Shown piece after piece: positions 18,321 through 26,741 of a stretch of 64,000 nucleotides of DNA. Position 1 is the stretch's first letter, and the number at the start of each line of letters is the position of its first letter. A program made the position numbers and the translations under genes. Source of the stretch: Dyadobacter psychrotolerans (GTDB lineage Bacteria > Bacteroidota > Bacteroidia > Cytophagales > Spirosomataceae); assembly GCF_004349265.1 (NCBI RefSeq), contig NZ_SMFL01000001.1, positions 682,001 through 746,000 of the forward strand, given 5' to 3'. The notes below the pieces were generated by a model. That model saw nothing but the letters and a program-made list of their open reading frames with translations. It made no database searches and had not been told where the DNA came from.

Positions 18321-18791
18321 ATGATAAAAATAGTCAAGGCAACCACACCTGAGCAGTATGAAGCAGGAGCACTCTTGTTCAAGGATTATGCTGATTCACT
18401 GGACTTTACGCTCTCATTTCAGAGTTTCGATAATGAGCTTACCATTTTACCTGTTATGTATGGCCCCCCAACGGGCGCACTACTGCTGGTTGAAGACGAT
18501 GCCCTTTATGTTGGCGCGGTGGGATTACGCCAGATCGAAAATGCAGAAACCTGTGAAGTGAAACGCATGTACATCAGGCCGGAATACCAGGGTAAGGGCG
18601 TAGGAAAAATGCTGATGCAAAGCGCGATCAATGAAGCAAAGGCTATTAATTATAAAACAGTAAAACTCGATACACTTGCGAAAATGACACCGGCTGTCGG
18701 GCTTTACAAATCCTTCGGTTTTTTGGAAACGAAACCTTATAATTACAACCCCTACTCCGATGTGCTTTACTTTGAGAAAGATCTGTCCTGA
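18321..18791 (+). CDS. GNAT-family N-acetyltransferase
   Basis: A 156-residue single-domain acetyltransferase. The acetyl-CoA binding motif A is seen as MYIRPEYQGKGVGKMLMQSAINEA (near residue 83; R/Q-x-x-G-x-G). Motif B follows with KLDTLAKMTPAVGLYKSFGF, the usual C-terminal Tyr/Phe region. It acetylates an unknown small molecule or protein amine in the cytoplasm. The gene is divergent from the sigma factor and 31 bases ahead of the serine hydrolase on the same strand, so those two are probably cotranscribed. Confidence 0.88.
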   Translation: MIKIVKATTPEQYEAGALLFKDYADSLDFTLSFQSFDNELTILPVMYGPPTGALLLVEDDALYVGAVGLRQIENAETCEVKRMYIRPEYQGKGVGKMLMQSAINEAKAINYKTVKLDTLAKMTPAVGLYKSFGFLETKPYNYNPYSDVLYFEKDLS

Positions 18792-18822
18792 CTACATTCT
18801 TGTTAAAATTCTGAAATGGATA

Positions 18823-19755
18823 ATGAAACGCTTCCACTTTTTTCTTTGTTTTTTAATGCTGTTGAGTTTTCGGGCAGTTTGCCAGCCCGGAGCTATTCAG
18901 GATATTTCAATTGATAAAAAACTAAAAACTAAACTTGAAAAAGCATTATCCGGTTTTCATGGCGATGTGGGCGTTTATGTCCGGAATATAAAAACAAACC
19001 GGACAGCGGCTGTAAATGCAGACAGCCTCTTTCCCACCGCCAGCATGATCAAAGTGCCTATTCTTTGCGGCATCTTTGATAAGATTTACAAAGGAGAAGT
19101 AAAATTTGATGAGGAACTGATTTACCGTGATTCGCTAAAATATGATAACGGCATTGTTGGCTCTTTCCGCGACAGCACAAAGATACCACTACCAAAAGTT
19201 GTTCATCTCATGATTTCCCTGAGCGACAATACCGGAAGTTTGTGGTTACAAGCCATGGCAGGCGGCGGCTCGACAATTAATGACTGGCTGGCCACTAACG
19301 GCTTTACAAATACAAGGGTAAACTCCCGCACACCGGGCAGAAAACAGGCACAGGCGACCTATGGCTGGGGACAAACAACACCCAGAGAAATGGCGGAACT
19401 TATTGCCATGATTCGGAACGGAAAAGCAATTAGTCCGGATATCAGTGAAAGAATGTACCGCTACCTGGGCATGCAATTCTGGGATGGAGAAGCAATTTCA
19501 CAAATTCCGCCGTATATCAAAACGGCAGCAAAAAGCGGGGCCGTAAATCAGGCAAAATCCGAAGCATTGATAGTACACGCCCCACATGGTGATTATGTTT
19601 TTTGCATCACAACCAAAAACCAGGCAGATCAGAAATGGGGAAGAGAAAATGAGGGTTATGTATTAATCCGAAAGGTTTCTGAGATTATATGGAACCACTT
19701 TGAACCAAAGGAAAAATGGAAACCACTTTCCGGATCGGATAGGTGGTGGTTTTGA
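18823..19755 (+). CDS. Class A beta-lactamase-like serine hydrolase
   Basis: A 310-residue exported protein of the penicillin-binding/beta-lactamase fold. The start at 18823 (MKRFHFFLCFLMLL) gives a proper signal peptide of about 20 residues; the frame also runs upstream into the GNAT gene. Active-site elements are S74-M-I-K77 (SxxK), SDN at 134-136 and KSG at 237-239 (KTG in true enzymes). TTPREMAEL fits the helix after the omega loop. That loop is short and lacks an obvious E-x-x-L-N glutamate (Glu166), so true beta-lactamase turnover is doubtful. A carboxypeptidase-like or other hydrolase role is possible. It acts in the periplasm. Confidence 0.8.
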   Translation: MKRFHFFLCFLMLLSFRAVCQPGAIQDISIDKKLKTKLEKALSGFHGDVGVYVRNIKTNRTAAVNADSLFPTASMIKVPILCGIFDKIYKGEVKFDEELIYRDSLKYDNGIVGSFRDSTKIPLPKVVHLMISLSDNTGSLWLQAMAGGGSTINDWLATNGFTNTRVNSRTPGRKQAQATYGWGQTTPREMAELIAMIRNGKAISPDISERMYRYLGMQFWDGEAISQIPPYIKTAAKSGAVNQAKSEALIVHAPHGDYVFCITTKNQADQKWGRENEGYVLIRKVSEIIWNHFEPKEKWKPLSGSDRWWF

Positions 19756-19756
19756 C

Positions 19757-19793
19757 AAAGACCTGGCAAGTTTGCAAAACTTGCCAGGTCTTT
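19757..19793. terminator. Strong bidirectional terminator
   Basis: A perfect 17-base stem, AAAGACCTGGCAAGTTT (19757-19773) / AAACTTGCCAGGTCTTT (19777-19793), has a three-base loop. It lies between the convergent serine hydrolase (ends 19755) and the beta-propeller lipoprotein gene (ends 19805). From memory, similar ACCTGGCAAGTTT hairpins recur between genes in Bacteroidota, so it may also be a mobile palindrome. Confidence 0.85.
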
Positions 19794-19804
19794 CAGGCAG
19801 TAAA

Positions 19805-21016
19805 TCAATGACTCTCACTGGATTCAATACCCAAGATGCTAAGTCTGTAAGGCGTAGCGGAGACCTTTATCTTATTTACTTTGCTGAAATCATTGATATT
19901 AATCTGAAGCAATTCTCCTGATTTTGGCTGTGTCACATACAAGAACCTGGATGTAGCTTCCAGCTGCGGCTTTTGTGTTTCATCCTTTGCAGTTGCCGGC
20001 AAAATCGATCCGCTTTTCTTTAAGGTATTGGTTTTTAAATCATAAATCTTAACCTCGCCACTGTGCAGAAATGCAATCAGATTATTGCCGGCATAGTCGG
20101 TTTTTACCTGAATCAAATCCGTACTTTCAATTATCGGCGTGATCTTTCCCAAGGTTACGTCAATCAGATAAGCACCAACAGCGGCCGAATAACCAATAAA
20201 ACTTCCAGCTCCTTTCGCTTCCAGGATCGATCCGAACCAGGCCGTTCCAAAGTTTGCCGGATGTGGGATCAACCTTTGCGCGCCAGTTGGTTCCACAACC
20301 AAAATACCACTTGAAGAACCAAAAAGAGAAACCTTTCCGTCGCTGGCATTGCCATGAATTCCTTTGGTCTGAATTGTAGATTGAAAAAGAATTTTACCCG
20401 ATATGTCAATTATGCTGACACGTTCGGGAAGTGTACCGGCAACAGATCCATCTTTTTCAGTAATGGCATAAGTTCCATTGTCAAATTTTGTCATAGCCCC
20501 GTGATGTGCCTTGTAACCTGTCGCCCGGATCGTCTGCATTTTAGCACCTGCAACATGAAATTCAGCCTCCTTAGCAATTCCAAGCGTACCATCTCCATCA
20601 TTAAAGGTAATAATCTCATCACCTTTACTTTTGAAGTGTGTAGGCTTATTGCCATCGCCGGTCAAAGCACCGAACTTTGGAGTTCCTTTCACATCCACAT
20701 GGTCGCCATGACCTTCAAAACCTGTGTCAAAAAGCTGAACAAAATTGTTTGCACTATTCACCAGCGCCCCGAAACGGCCTGCCTGCGTTCCGTAAACTGC
20801 CGACTTAGCATGAAGCGCTTCAAATGTTTCCGTTGAAAGTTTAATCGGATCTACCAGCGATAGCTGTTTGGTAGTTTCATCGTTGACAAGGATCCGGATA
20901 AACTTGTACTCGGTGTCTTCCACAGGATTGACAACTTCCTCTTTGCCTTTTTCGCAGGAAGCAAGCGACGAAATGATGGTGATGGCTAACAGCGTTTTTA
21001 ATAAATTCCTTTTCAT
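19805..21016 (-). CDS. AztD-like beta-propeller lipoprotein, probable metal binding
   Basis: A 403-residue protein with lipobox LASC (C21). The mature part is a series of beta-strand blades with a histidine-rich first half: GHGDHVDV (H103, H106), NKPTHFKS (H127), YKAHHGAM (H171-H172) and KGIHGNAS. This layout recalls AztD, the periplasmic zinc metallochaperone, although here the protein is lipid-anchored and no AztABC genes are adjacent. The promoter overlaps two copies of a TGCAAC-N3-GTTGCA operator, consistent with metal-dependent repression. The propeller fold is fairly sure; zinc handling is inferred. Confidence 0.65.
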   Translation of the reverse strand: MKRNLLKTLLAITIISSLASCEKGKEEVVNPVEDTEYKFIRILVNDETTKQLSLVDPIKLSTETFEALHAKSAVYGTQAGRFGALVNSANNFVQLFDTGFEGHGDHVDVKGTPKFGALTGDGNKPTHFKSKGDEIITFNDGDGTLGIAKEAEFHVAGAKMQTIRATGYKAHHGAMTKFDNGTYAITEKDGSVAGTLPERVSIIDISGKILFQSTIQTKGIHGNASDGKVSLFGSSSGILVVEPTGAQRLIPHPANFGTAWFGSILEAKGAGSFIGYSAAVGAYLIDVTLGKITPIIESTDLIQVKTDYAGNNLIAFLHSGEVKIYDLKTNTLKKSGSILPATAKDETQKPQLEATSRFLYVTQPKSGELLQININDFSKVNKIKVSATPYRLSILGIESSESH

Positions 21017-21031
21017 ATCCTTTTATTTAAA

Positions 21032-21086
21032 TGCAACAATGATGCAAATATATAAATGAGAAATTTAAATGTGCAACTAAGTTGCA
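21032..21086 (-). promoter_or_regulatory. Promoter overlapped by twin operators (Fur/Zur-like?)
   Basis: Read on the minus strand, the -7 box TATATTTG is at 21052-21045, with TTG at 21076-21074 exactly 21 bases upstream. A perfect dyad TGCAAC-TAA-GTTGCA (21072-21086) covers the -33 element. A near copy TGCAAC-AAT-GATGCA (21032-21046) overlaps the -7 end and the start site. Their centres are 40 bases apart. This is a classic repression layout. The regulator is unknown; a Fur-family protein is a guess based on the downstream gene. Confidence 0.6.
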
Positions 21087-21116
21087 AGAAAGATTAAAAA
21101 GAAATTAAAAGTGATA

Positions 21117-21420
21117 GAAGATTAAGATTCAACCCAATCCAGGTTGATCGACTACCTCGGGAATTAATCTTCCCTTGATTGGATCCGGGGATATTCAAAT
21201 TCATCCCCTTAGGAATTTTTAGTTTCCTGCAAAACCATAAAGGATTCCATATAGCGAGTTTTATTAATCCGGAAGTATTTATCTTCCGGAAAAGTTACCC
21301 GCAAAACCTTTAAGGGTTTCAACCTGAATAGCCGGGGGGGGGAGCAACCCAGGGAAAAATATTCCCAGCATCGGTCAACCTCGAAAAGGGTTGAAAACCT
21401 GCAATCAATTACCTATCCAT
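21117..21420. repeat. Degenerate REP-like cluster
   Basis: Diverged relatives of the units at 3063-3274 are visible. ATCCGGGGATATTC with following ATCCCCTTAGGA resembles CCGGGGCTATTC plus its tail. ACCTGAATAGCC, a run of nine G (21334-21342), AGCAACCCAGGG and AAACCCTTAAGGGTTT-type palindromes also occur. The cluster fills most of the 463-base gap between 21016 and 21480. Much of it has decayed, so unit borders are not given. Confidence 0.4.
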
Positions 21421-21425
21421 ACTAA

Positions 21426-21457
21426 CAAAAAACCTCTGTACCGAATAGCACAGAGGT
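21426..21457 (-). terminator. Terminator after the 95-residue gene
   Basis: The stem ACCTCTGT (21432-21439) / ACAGAGGT (21450-21457) with a 10-base loop is followed on the minus strand by a T run (complement of the A run at 21426-21431). It lies 23 bases past the stop at 21480. Confidence 0.75.
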
Positions 21458-21479
21458 GAAAATTATATTAAATTTGGAG

Positions 21480-21767
21480 TTATGCCATTGCCTGTTTAAT
21501 CAGACTGCGGCTTTCGTTTTTTACAAATGTAATCGGCACAAATTCATCCGTTGGCGCACCGATGTAATAAACTGTCCAGTCCGGATCCTGATGCGAAAGC
21601 ATTTCGCTGATACAGTCGGCGCGGTGCGCAGTGGGATTTGAGCAGTTCTCCCAATAAAAAAGTTCAACCCGGTAATGAAGCTGCTGTTTTAAACCATTGA
21701 TCGTAACCTGTACTTCGATATCCTGCTTGCCTTGCAGGTTGGGGATCGGGATAGCAATGTGGCTCAT
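21480..21767 (-). CDS. Small conserved hypothetical protein
   Basis: A 95-residue soluble protein, MSHIAIPIPNLQGKQDIEVQVTINGLK..., rich in beta-strand patterns. It has two cysteines (ENCSNP and RADC) and an aromatic core (WTVYYIGAP). It has no signal peptide or membrane helix. It begins 49 bases after the permease 3 stop on the same strand and precedes a good terminator, so it is probably the last gene of that unit. The function is unknown. Confidence 0.7.
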   Translation of the reverse strand: MSHIAIPIPNLQGKQDIEVQVTINGLKQQLHYRVELFYWENCSNPTAHRADCISEMLSHQDPDWTVYYIGAPTDEFVPITFVKNESRSLIKQAMA

Positions 21768-21816
21768 AGCGAATGATGTTTAATGATTTTTTTATATTTT
21801 CAGATTTAGGGTTAAT

Positions 21817-24216
21817 TTATTCAGAACGAAGTGACTTCACCGGATTCACCAAAGCCGCTTTGATACTTTGAAAACTAATCGTCAGCAAAGCGATACCTAC
21901 CGCAAGCAAACCGGCTGCTGCAAAAACCCACCATTGAATTTCGATACGGTATGCAAAATCCTGCAGCCAGCTGTTCACCGCCCACCAGGCTAACGGAGAA
22001 GCAATAAGTATTGAAATGACTACCAGTCTGATAAAATCAGAAGATAAAAGTGCTACGATTCCGGCAACAGAAGCACCCAATACTTTCCGAACCCCAATTT
22101 CTTTGATTCTTCTTTCCGCTGAATAAGAGGCCAAACCAAACAATCCCAAACACGAAACCAGAACTGCAAGTCCTGCCAGTATACCGACGATTTCACTAAC
22201 CTGCCTGTCGGATTTATACAACTCTGCGAAATGCTGATCCAGAAACGAATAAGTGAAGTCTTTTTCAGGAACCTGTCTGTTCCAAACCGATTGCAGGGAC
22301 GCAATTGCCTGTTTTGTATCTCCACCTTTAATCCGTACAGACATTTCGCTGTAACCCCAATTCTTCTGGTTGAATAGACAAAGCGTTTCAATTTTGTGAT
22401 GTAAGGAATTGAAGTTAAAATCTTTGGCGACACCTACAATGGTTCCTAACGAATCCATGCCATTAAAGCCAAAAGGTTTTCCTATGAGTGACTGCATCGT
22501 TTGCTTTGGCTGATCTTTTAACAATTCCTTTGCCAGCGATTCATTGACGATGTAAGTCCTGGAATTGTCCGCTGGTGAATCTTTAAAGTTTCTTCCGGCA
22601 ATCAGTTTAATTTTATACAATGTCAAATAATCCGGATCGACAATAACCTGTGACGAAGCAATTTCTTTCGCCGGACCATCTCCCTGAAACTTCACTCCGG
22701 TCTGATGGAAGTTATTTCCCAGGCGTTGGCCCGAACCGGTCACACTTTCAACAAATGAACCAGATAACAATTCTTTTTTTAGCGCATCGTATTTAGGTTG
22801 TGATTTGCTGTCGAGAGGAATCACAACAACCTGATCTTTAACAAAACCAGGATCTTTGTCCTGCATAAATTGCAGCTGTTTCAAAGTAAAAGCCGTGGCG
22901 ATAATCAAAAAAACCGCACTGGAAAACTGGGCAACCACAAGTGAACTTCTCAGATTGCTCTTCCCAATTCTCAGGGTTCCCTTTAGGACCTTAATGGGTT
23001 CAAAGGCCGACAGGAAAACTGCGGGATACAAACCTGAAAATATACCGATAATAAGCGCCCCGACCAAAACCAATAAGAGCAAAGAAGGATTGCTAAAAAT
23101 AGAAAATTCAAGGGCTCGTTGGCTAAATTGAGAAACATAAGGCAAACTCAGTTTCACCATCAAAACAGCCAAAATGAGGGCTAAAAATGATAGCATAACC
23201 GATTCCCCAATAAACTGAGCCCCGAGTTGAAAGCGCTGCGCCCCGATTGCTTTACGAATTCCCACTTCTTTGGCCCTGCCCATCGAACGGGCGGTAGACA
23301 AATTCATAAAATTGACACAGGCAATAATGAGGACAATGATTCCAATGACCGAAAAAATATAAGTGTAACTCCCGTCAAACTTCTGGAAATTGATGTAGTC
23401 GTGTGTAATATTTGTGGAGTTTGAATGAATTTCGGTTAGCGGCTGCAAAAACAACTCATACTCTTTCCAACCATCGCCCTTCATGTATTTTTGAAGAAAA
23501 GCCGGAAATTTTTTCTCCAATTCTGAAATGTTCGCATTGCGGGAAAGCTCAAGATACGTCACGAGCCAGTTGCCGCCCCAGTTTTCCATAAAATCGGGTT
23601 TTATGATGGTGTTGAAAGAAAATATGGCATCGAACTGCAGATGTGAATTTGCCGGAACATCCTCCATAATTCCTGTTACTTTCAGAGCAAGTGTGTCATT
23701 ACCGTAATGCGTAATGGTTTTACCAATTGGATACTCGTTACCAAATAATTTGGCAGCGGTTTTCTGTGTGAGAACTGTGGTATTCGGTTCCTTCAGCACA
23801 TTGCTTCTTTCGCCGCTGATCAGTTTATAATCAAACATGGTAAAGAAGTTAGCATCAGCCCAGAATACATGAGGGAGCTCCGCTTTGTTCTCCTTATTGT
23901 GGATCAATACCTTGTCGGAATTATTTATTCGGCAAAAATCCTCTATTTCAGGATAGTCATTTTTCAGCATCGGCCCCATCGGAAACATCGAAAGCGCGAC
24001 ATTCTGAGGCTCGGTCATACCTTTAAACTTCTGAACTTCATCGAGCCGGTAAATATTCCTTGTGTGTGTTTTATCAAAACTCCTTTCGTAGGAAACGAAA
24101 AGCATGATGATGATACAGGCAGCCATCCCAATGGAAAGACCAACGATGTTGATAGCAGAAAATACCTTGTTTTTCCAGATATTACGGAAAGCAATTTTCA
24201 GATAGTTCTTAAGCAT
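21817..24216 (-). CDS. FtsX/MacB-type ABC transporter permease (3)
   Basis: A 799-residue permease. The first helix is IVGLSIGMAACIIIMLFV (about 24-41). The periplasmic domain includes the family motif PNTTVLTQKTAAKLFGNEYPIGKTI. The first FtsX block starts with MGRAKEVGIRKAIGAQRFQ and the second with RRIKEIGVRKVLGASVAG. The tail is AALVNPVKSLRSE. It is first in its transcription unit, with a 95-residue protein behind it. Its upstream region carries twin dyads at 24351-24386 and a TGGCAT element, tying it to the units at 31574 and 57264. There is no ATPase nearby and the substrate is unknown. Confidence 0.92.
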   Translation of the reverse strand: MLKNYLKIAFRNIWKNKVFSAINIVGLSIGMAACIIIMLFVSYERSFDKTHTRNIYRLDEVQKFKGMTEPQNVALSMFPMGPMLKNDYPEIEDFCRINNSDKVLIHNKENKAELPHVFWADANFFTMFDYKLISGERSNVLKEPNTTVLTQKTAAKLFGNEYPIGKTITHYGNDTLALKVTGIMEDVPANSHLQFDAIFSFNTIIKPDFMENWGGNWLVTYLELSRNANISELEKKFPAFLQKYMKGDGWKEYELFLQPLTEIHSNSTNITHDYINFQKFDGSYTYIFSVIGIIVLIIACVNFMNLSTARSMGRAKEVGIRKAIGAQRFQLGAQFIGESVMLSFLALILAVLMVKLSLPYVSQFSQRALEFSIFSNPSLLLLVLVGALIIGIFSGLYPAVFLSAFEPIKVLKGTLRIGKSNLRSSLVVAQFSSAVFLIIATAFTLKQLQFMQDKDPGFVKDQVVVIPLDSKSQPKYDALKKELLSGSFVESVTGSGQRLGNNFHQTGVKFQGDGPAKEIASSQVIVDPDYLTLYKIKLIAGRNFKDSPADNSRTYIVNESLAKELLKDQPKQTMQSLIGKPFGFNGMDSLGTIVGVAKDFNFNSLHHKIETLCLFNQKNWGYSEMSVRIKGGDTKQAIASLQSVWNRQVPEKDFTYSFLDQHFAELYKSDRQVSEIVGILAGLAVLVSCLGLFGLASYSAERRIKEIGVRKVLGASVAGIVALLSSDFIRLVVISILIASPLAWWAVNSWLQDFAYRIEIQWWVFAAAGLLAVGIALLTISFQSIKAALVNPVKSLRSE

Positions 24217-24282
24217 ATTGGTTTTTGCAAATGCGTTTAAGTACTGAAAAATCCATTATTTCCAATACGCAAACCCGGCATC

Positions 24283-24297
24283 AACAAATGTATGCCA
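24283..24297 (-). promoter_or_regulatory. Sigma-54-like TGGCAT element for permease 3
   Basis: The minus strand reads TTTGGCATACATTTGTTG, with TGG at 24297-24295. It starts 54 bases after the GGAC of the proximal dyad and about 80 bases before the ATG. The -24 part fits sigma-54 (TGGCAY). The -12 GC is missing and only a TTTG appears there, so the sigma assignment is tentative. Confidence 0.45.
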
Positions 24298-24350
24298 AAT
24301 ACACAACTATCTCAATTTCAGATATTTAAATAACTATTATAACATTAAAT

Positions 24351-24386
24351 CGTCCGATAACGAACAGCTTTGTCCGGGTCTGAACG
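24351..24386 (-). promoter_or_regulatory. Twin dyad (enhancer-like site) upstream of permease 3
   Basis: Two 16-base sites, CGTCCG-ATAA-CGAACA (24351-24366) and TGTCCGGGTCTGAACG (24371-24386), are separated by four bases. Both fit a loose YGTYC-N6-GRACR dyad. Layout and distance to the TGGCAT element match the sites before permeases 5 and 10. Confidence 0.6.
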
Positions 24387-24413
24387 TCGGCAGCAATTCT
24401 GTTTAAAAACTTT

Positions 24414-25910
24414 TTACCAACTTTTTCTAATCCCCAGATATCCTCCGTAAGAATCACGGAACAGATCGCCTTTATCCACTGATAATTTGGCCAAAAGCGT
24501 CGTGTTGTAAAACGATTTCAGTTTTAGTTGTGCACCCAGAAAAGAAGAAAACTGGCCGCGGGGAGGCGAAAATGCATCTCCCAGTATTCCATAATTACGG
24601 CTGTATGAAGTACGCAGTGTAAGCAAAAGCGACTTACCGTAGGTTCCCTGAGCACCCAGGTACAACATATTCACTCTGTTATTTGGAAAAAATCTTGGAG
24701 ATACAGGCTGGGAAAGGTCAAGTGTTGAACGAGGTGTAATAAACGGCGTCCCTATTCCTGTGCCTTTATAGGACCAGCCTTCGTAATACTGTGTGTGATT
24801 AAAATAATTATCCCCGCCCTGATAAATGCTTCCCGGCACATCGAATCCGGAGCCTGACTGATCCTTGGTTGTCAGAAATTCCAAAGTCAGCCGTGTAAGG
24901 CTGAAATCACCAAATTTGTTGGCTTTTTGTAAAACAAGATTTGCTCCGTACAACCCATCCGGAAAGTTTTGAAACGCCAGACTGGATACATCTTCAAAAG
25001 CGTGCTGATGATATAAAAGCAGTTTATTACCATTAATTTTTGTTTCAAAAGCAATATCATAACTACCCAGGTGATTCCCAATCCGGTAACTGTCAAAATA
25101 AGTGATGGTAGTACTTTCCTGCCAGTCTTTTGGCGTATAGCCCAAAACAATGTACTTATAATATTTCCAATCATCGGGCAGTTTTCCATCTGTTGCCAGA
25201 TCAGGACGTTGCGCCAAATAATCGGAATGACCAGCCCAGGTAGCCTGGTGATTGATACCAAAATATAACTTAGATTTGGAAACAGGTTTACCCAGCCGGA
25301 AATACAAATATTTTTGATGAAACCGCGCTCCGTAAATGTAGGGCGGCGTATTAATCCAGCCATGGGCAAAACCTGCATTGATCGCAAGAAACTTTTTAAA
25401 TGCAACAGGGACGTATCCTACCGTGCCAATCTGGATTTTCGGGATGGGAAGCGCATTTCCGGAAACTGCATAAAAACCTGAGGACAGGGTTGTATCTCCA
25501 AGCCCCATCACCTCACGCCTTCTTCCGGCAAAAATCTCAATTGACTTATATCTGACTTTAACGTGTGCTTCCGGAAGTACAAAACTGAATCCATTTGCTT
25601 TTTCGTAAATTGATACCGGGTTAACTACGAAGCCCCAATCGAATATATTTTTCTTCTTTTTTAAGCTGTCCGTAACCGAGTAATCACGCCAAATCCTAAA
25701 CTGCCCTGTACCCGCATGAGCCTGAGCCGGTACAACACCAAACTGATTTGTTCTTAACCAAAAGGGAATGGCTGAATTGGAAGAAACTATTGTACCTACC
25801 TCAACCTCAGCACCAATACGGTATTTGGTAAGTGACTGACCAAAACTAACTGAGAGCAAAAAGGTTATCTCTAAAAATATAACGAAAAGGGAGGCTTTGA
25901 AAAAACGCAT
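24414..25910 (-). CDS. Capsule assembly Wzi-family outer-membrane protein
   Basis: A 498-residue protein with a signal peptide ending near SFGQ (residue 25). The mature part is a series of amphipathic strands with typical Wzi-family phrases: IPFWLRTNQFGVVP near residue 50, KSIEIFAGRRREVMGLGD near 128, and a terminal GYLGIRKSW. Wzi is an outer-membrane beta-barrel lectin that helps anchor capsule or exopolysaccharide. No capsule genes are adjacent, so here it may act alone. It lies upstream of the permease 3 regulatory region on the same strand, with 197 bases between. Confidence 0.8.
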   Translation of the reverse strand: MRFFKASLFVIFLEITFLLSVSFGQSLTKYRIGAEVEVGTIVSSNSAIPFWLRTNQFGVVPAQAHAGTGQFRIWRDYSVTDSLKKKKNIFDWGFVVNPVSIYEKANGFSFVLPEAHVKVRYKSIEIFAGRRREVMGLGDTTLSSGFYAVSGNALPIPKIQIGTVGYVPVAFKKFLAINAGFAHGWINTPPYIYGARFHQKYLYFRLGKPVSKSKLYFGINHQATWAGHSDYLAQRPDLATDGKLPDDWKYYKYIVLGYTPKDWQESTTITYFDSYRIGNHLGSYDIAFETKINGNKLLLYHQHAFEDVSSLAFQNFPDGLYGANLVLQKANKFGDFSLTRLTLEFLTTKDQSGSGFDVPGSIYQGGDNYFNHTQYYEGWSYKGTGIGTPFITPRSTLDLSQPVSPRFFPNNRVNMLYLGAQGTYGKSLLLTLRTSYSRNYGILGDAFSPPRGQFSSFLGAQLKLKSFYNTTLLAKLSVDKGDLFRDSYGGYLGIRKSW

Positions 25911-26342
25911 AAATGCAAGTCAGTAATATGAATCCATCCTGTATTGTTTATTTATCAATCTAATCTGACAAACTGCCTGATTTAACGGCATAAATGTAGA
26001 TATTAAACACTATATCCCGGATTATTCAGGATTAAGATTTCACTAACAAATCCCTCGCACACGTTATGTACGTGAAAAAGTGATTTTAGGATTACAAAGC
26101 TGTATAAATTTAGAATAGAATAGTCAGGAATACTCGTGCGTAGCCAGGAATTTACTATGTAGATAATAATATAAATACGGAATGGCCTTGCTGCCAGTTA
26201 ACAAAGACCAGGCTGTCAGCAGATTAAAACAACCAATGATTAAAAGGCAAAATCACCAACAGCAAAAACCGCATTTTCAAATTTGTATTGTTAGATTTTA
26301 CTTTTTACTAACTTGGCATTTTAAATCAGAAATAGATTGATC
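25911..26342. other. Intergenic region, divergent promoters expected
   Basis: 432 bases between the Wzi-like gene (minus) and the cupin gene (plus). It is AT-rich. A short inverted repeat CACGT-TATGT-ACGTG lies near 26060. No convincing -7/-33 pair or twin dyad was found on either strand. Confidence 0.4.
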
Positions 26343-26690
26343 ATGCCATTCATAGATTACAACCATAAACCAATAGTAAAGATCTGGGACGGAATTTACG
26401 GTACCCTTGCGCATTCCGGGACATCAACTTTTGGCCGATTCACAATCGATAACGGTACAAGTTTACCTGAACACAGCCACGTTCATGAGCAATGGTGTCA
26501 CGTGCTGGAAGGAGAACTGGAATTTGATATTGCCGGAGAAAAAAAAATTCTGACCGCAGGTATGTCTGCCTTCATTCCTTCCTGGGCACCGCATTCTGCG
26601 AAAGCGCTCACTGAATGCAAAGTACTTGACTGTTTCACTCCCGTGCGGCAAGATTTTATTGAGCTGGAAAAACAACAAACCGGAATATAA
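26343..26690 (+). CDS. Cupin-domain protein
   Basis: A small single-domain cupin, 115 residues from the ATG at 26343 (a TTG two codons upstream is possible). Cupin motif 1 is seen as GTSLPEHSHVHEQWCHVLEGELEF (metal ligands H, H, E) and motif 2 as PSWAPHSAKAL (H). A metal-binding beta-barrel with a sensing or small-molecule enzyme role is likely, but the substrate is not apparent. It converges on permease 4. Confidence 0.88.
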   Translation: MPFIDYNHKPIVKIWDGIYGTLAHSGTSTFGRFTIDNGTSLPEHSHVHEQWCHVLEGELEFDIAGEKKILTAGMSAFIPSWAPHSAKALTECKVLDCFTPVRQDFIELEKQQTGI

Positions 26691-26741
26691 AAGTTCTTCA
26701 AATTCCCTTTCCTCCCTCGCCCCCTACACCCCTTAAATCGG

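Noticed and set aside
24283..24297. Calling the TGGCAT element a certain sigma-54 promoter
   Set aside because: The -12 GC is absent in three of the four cases, so only a sigma-54-like label is used.
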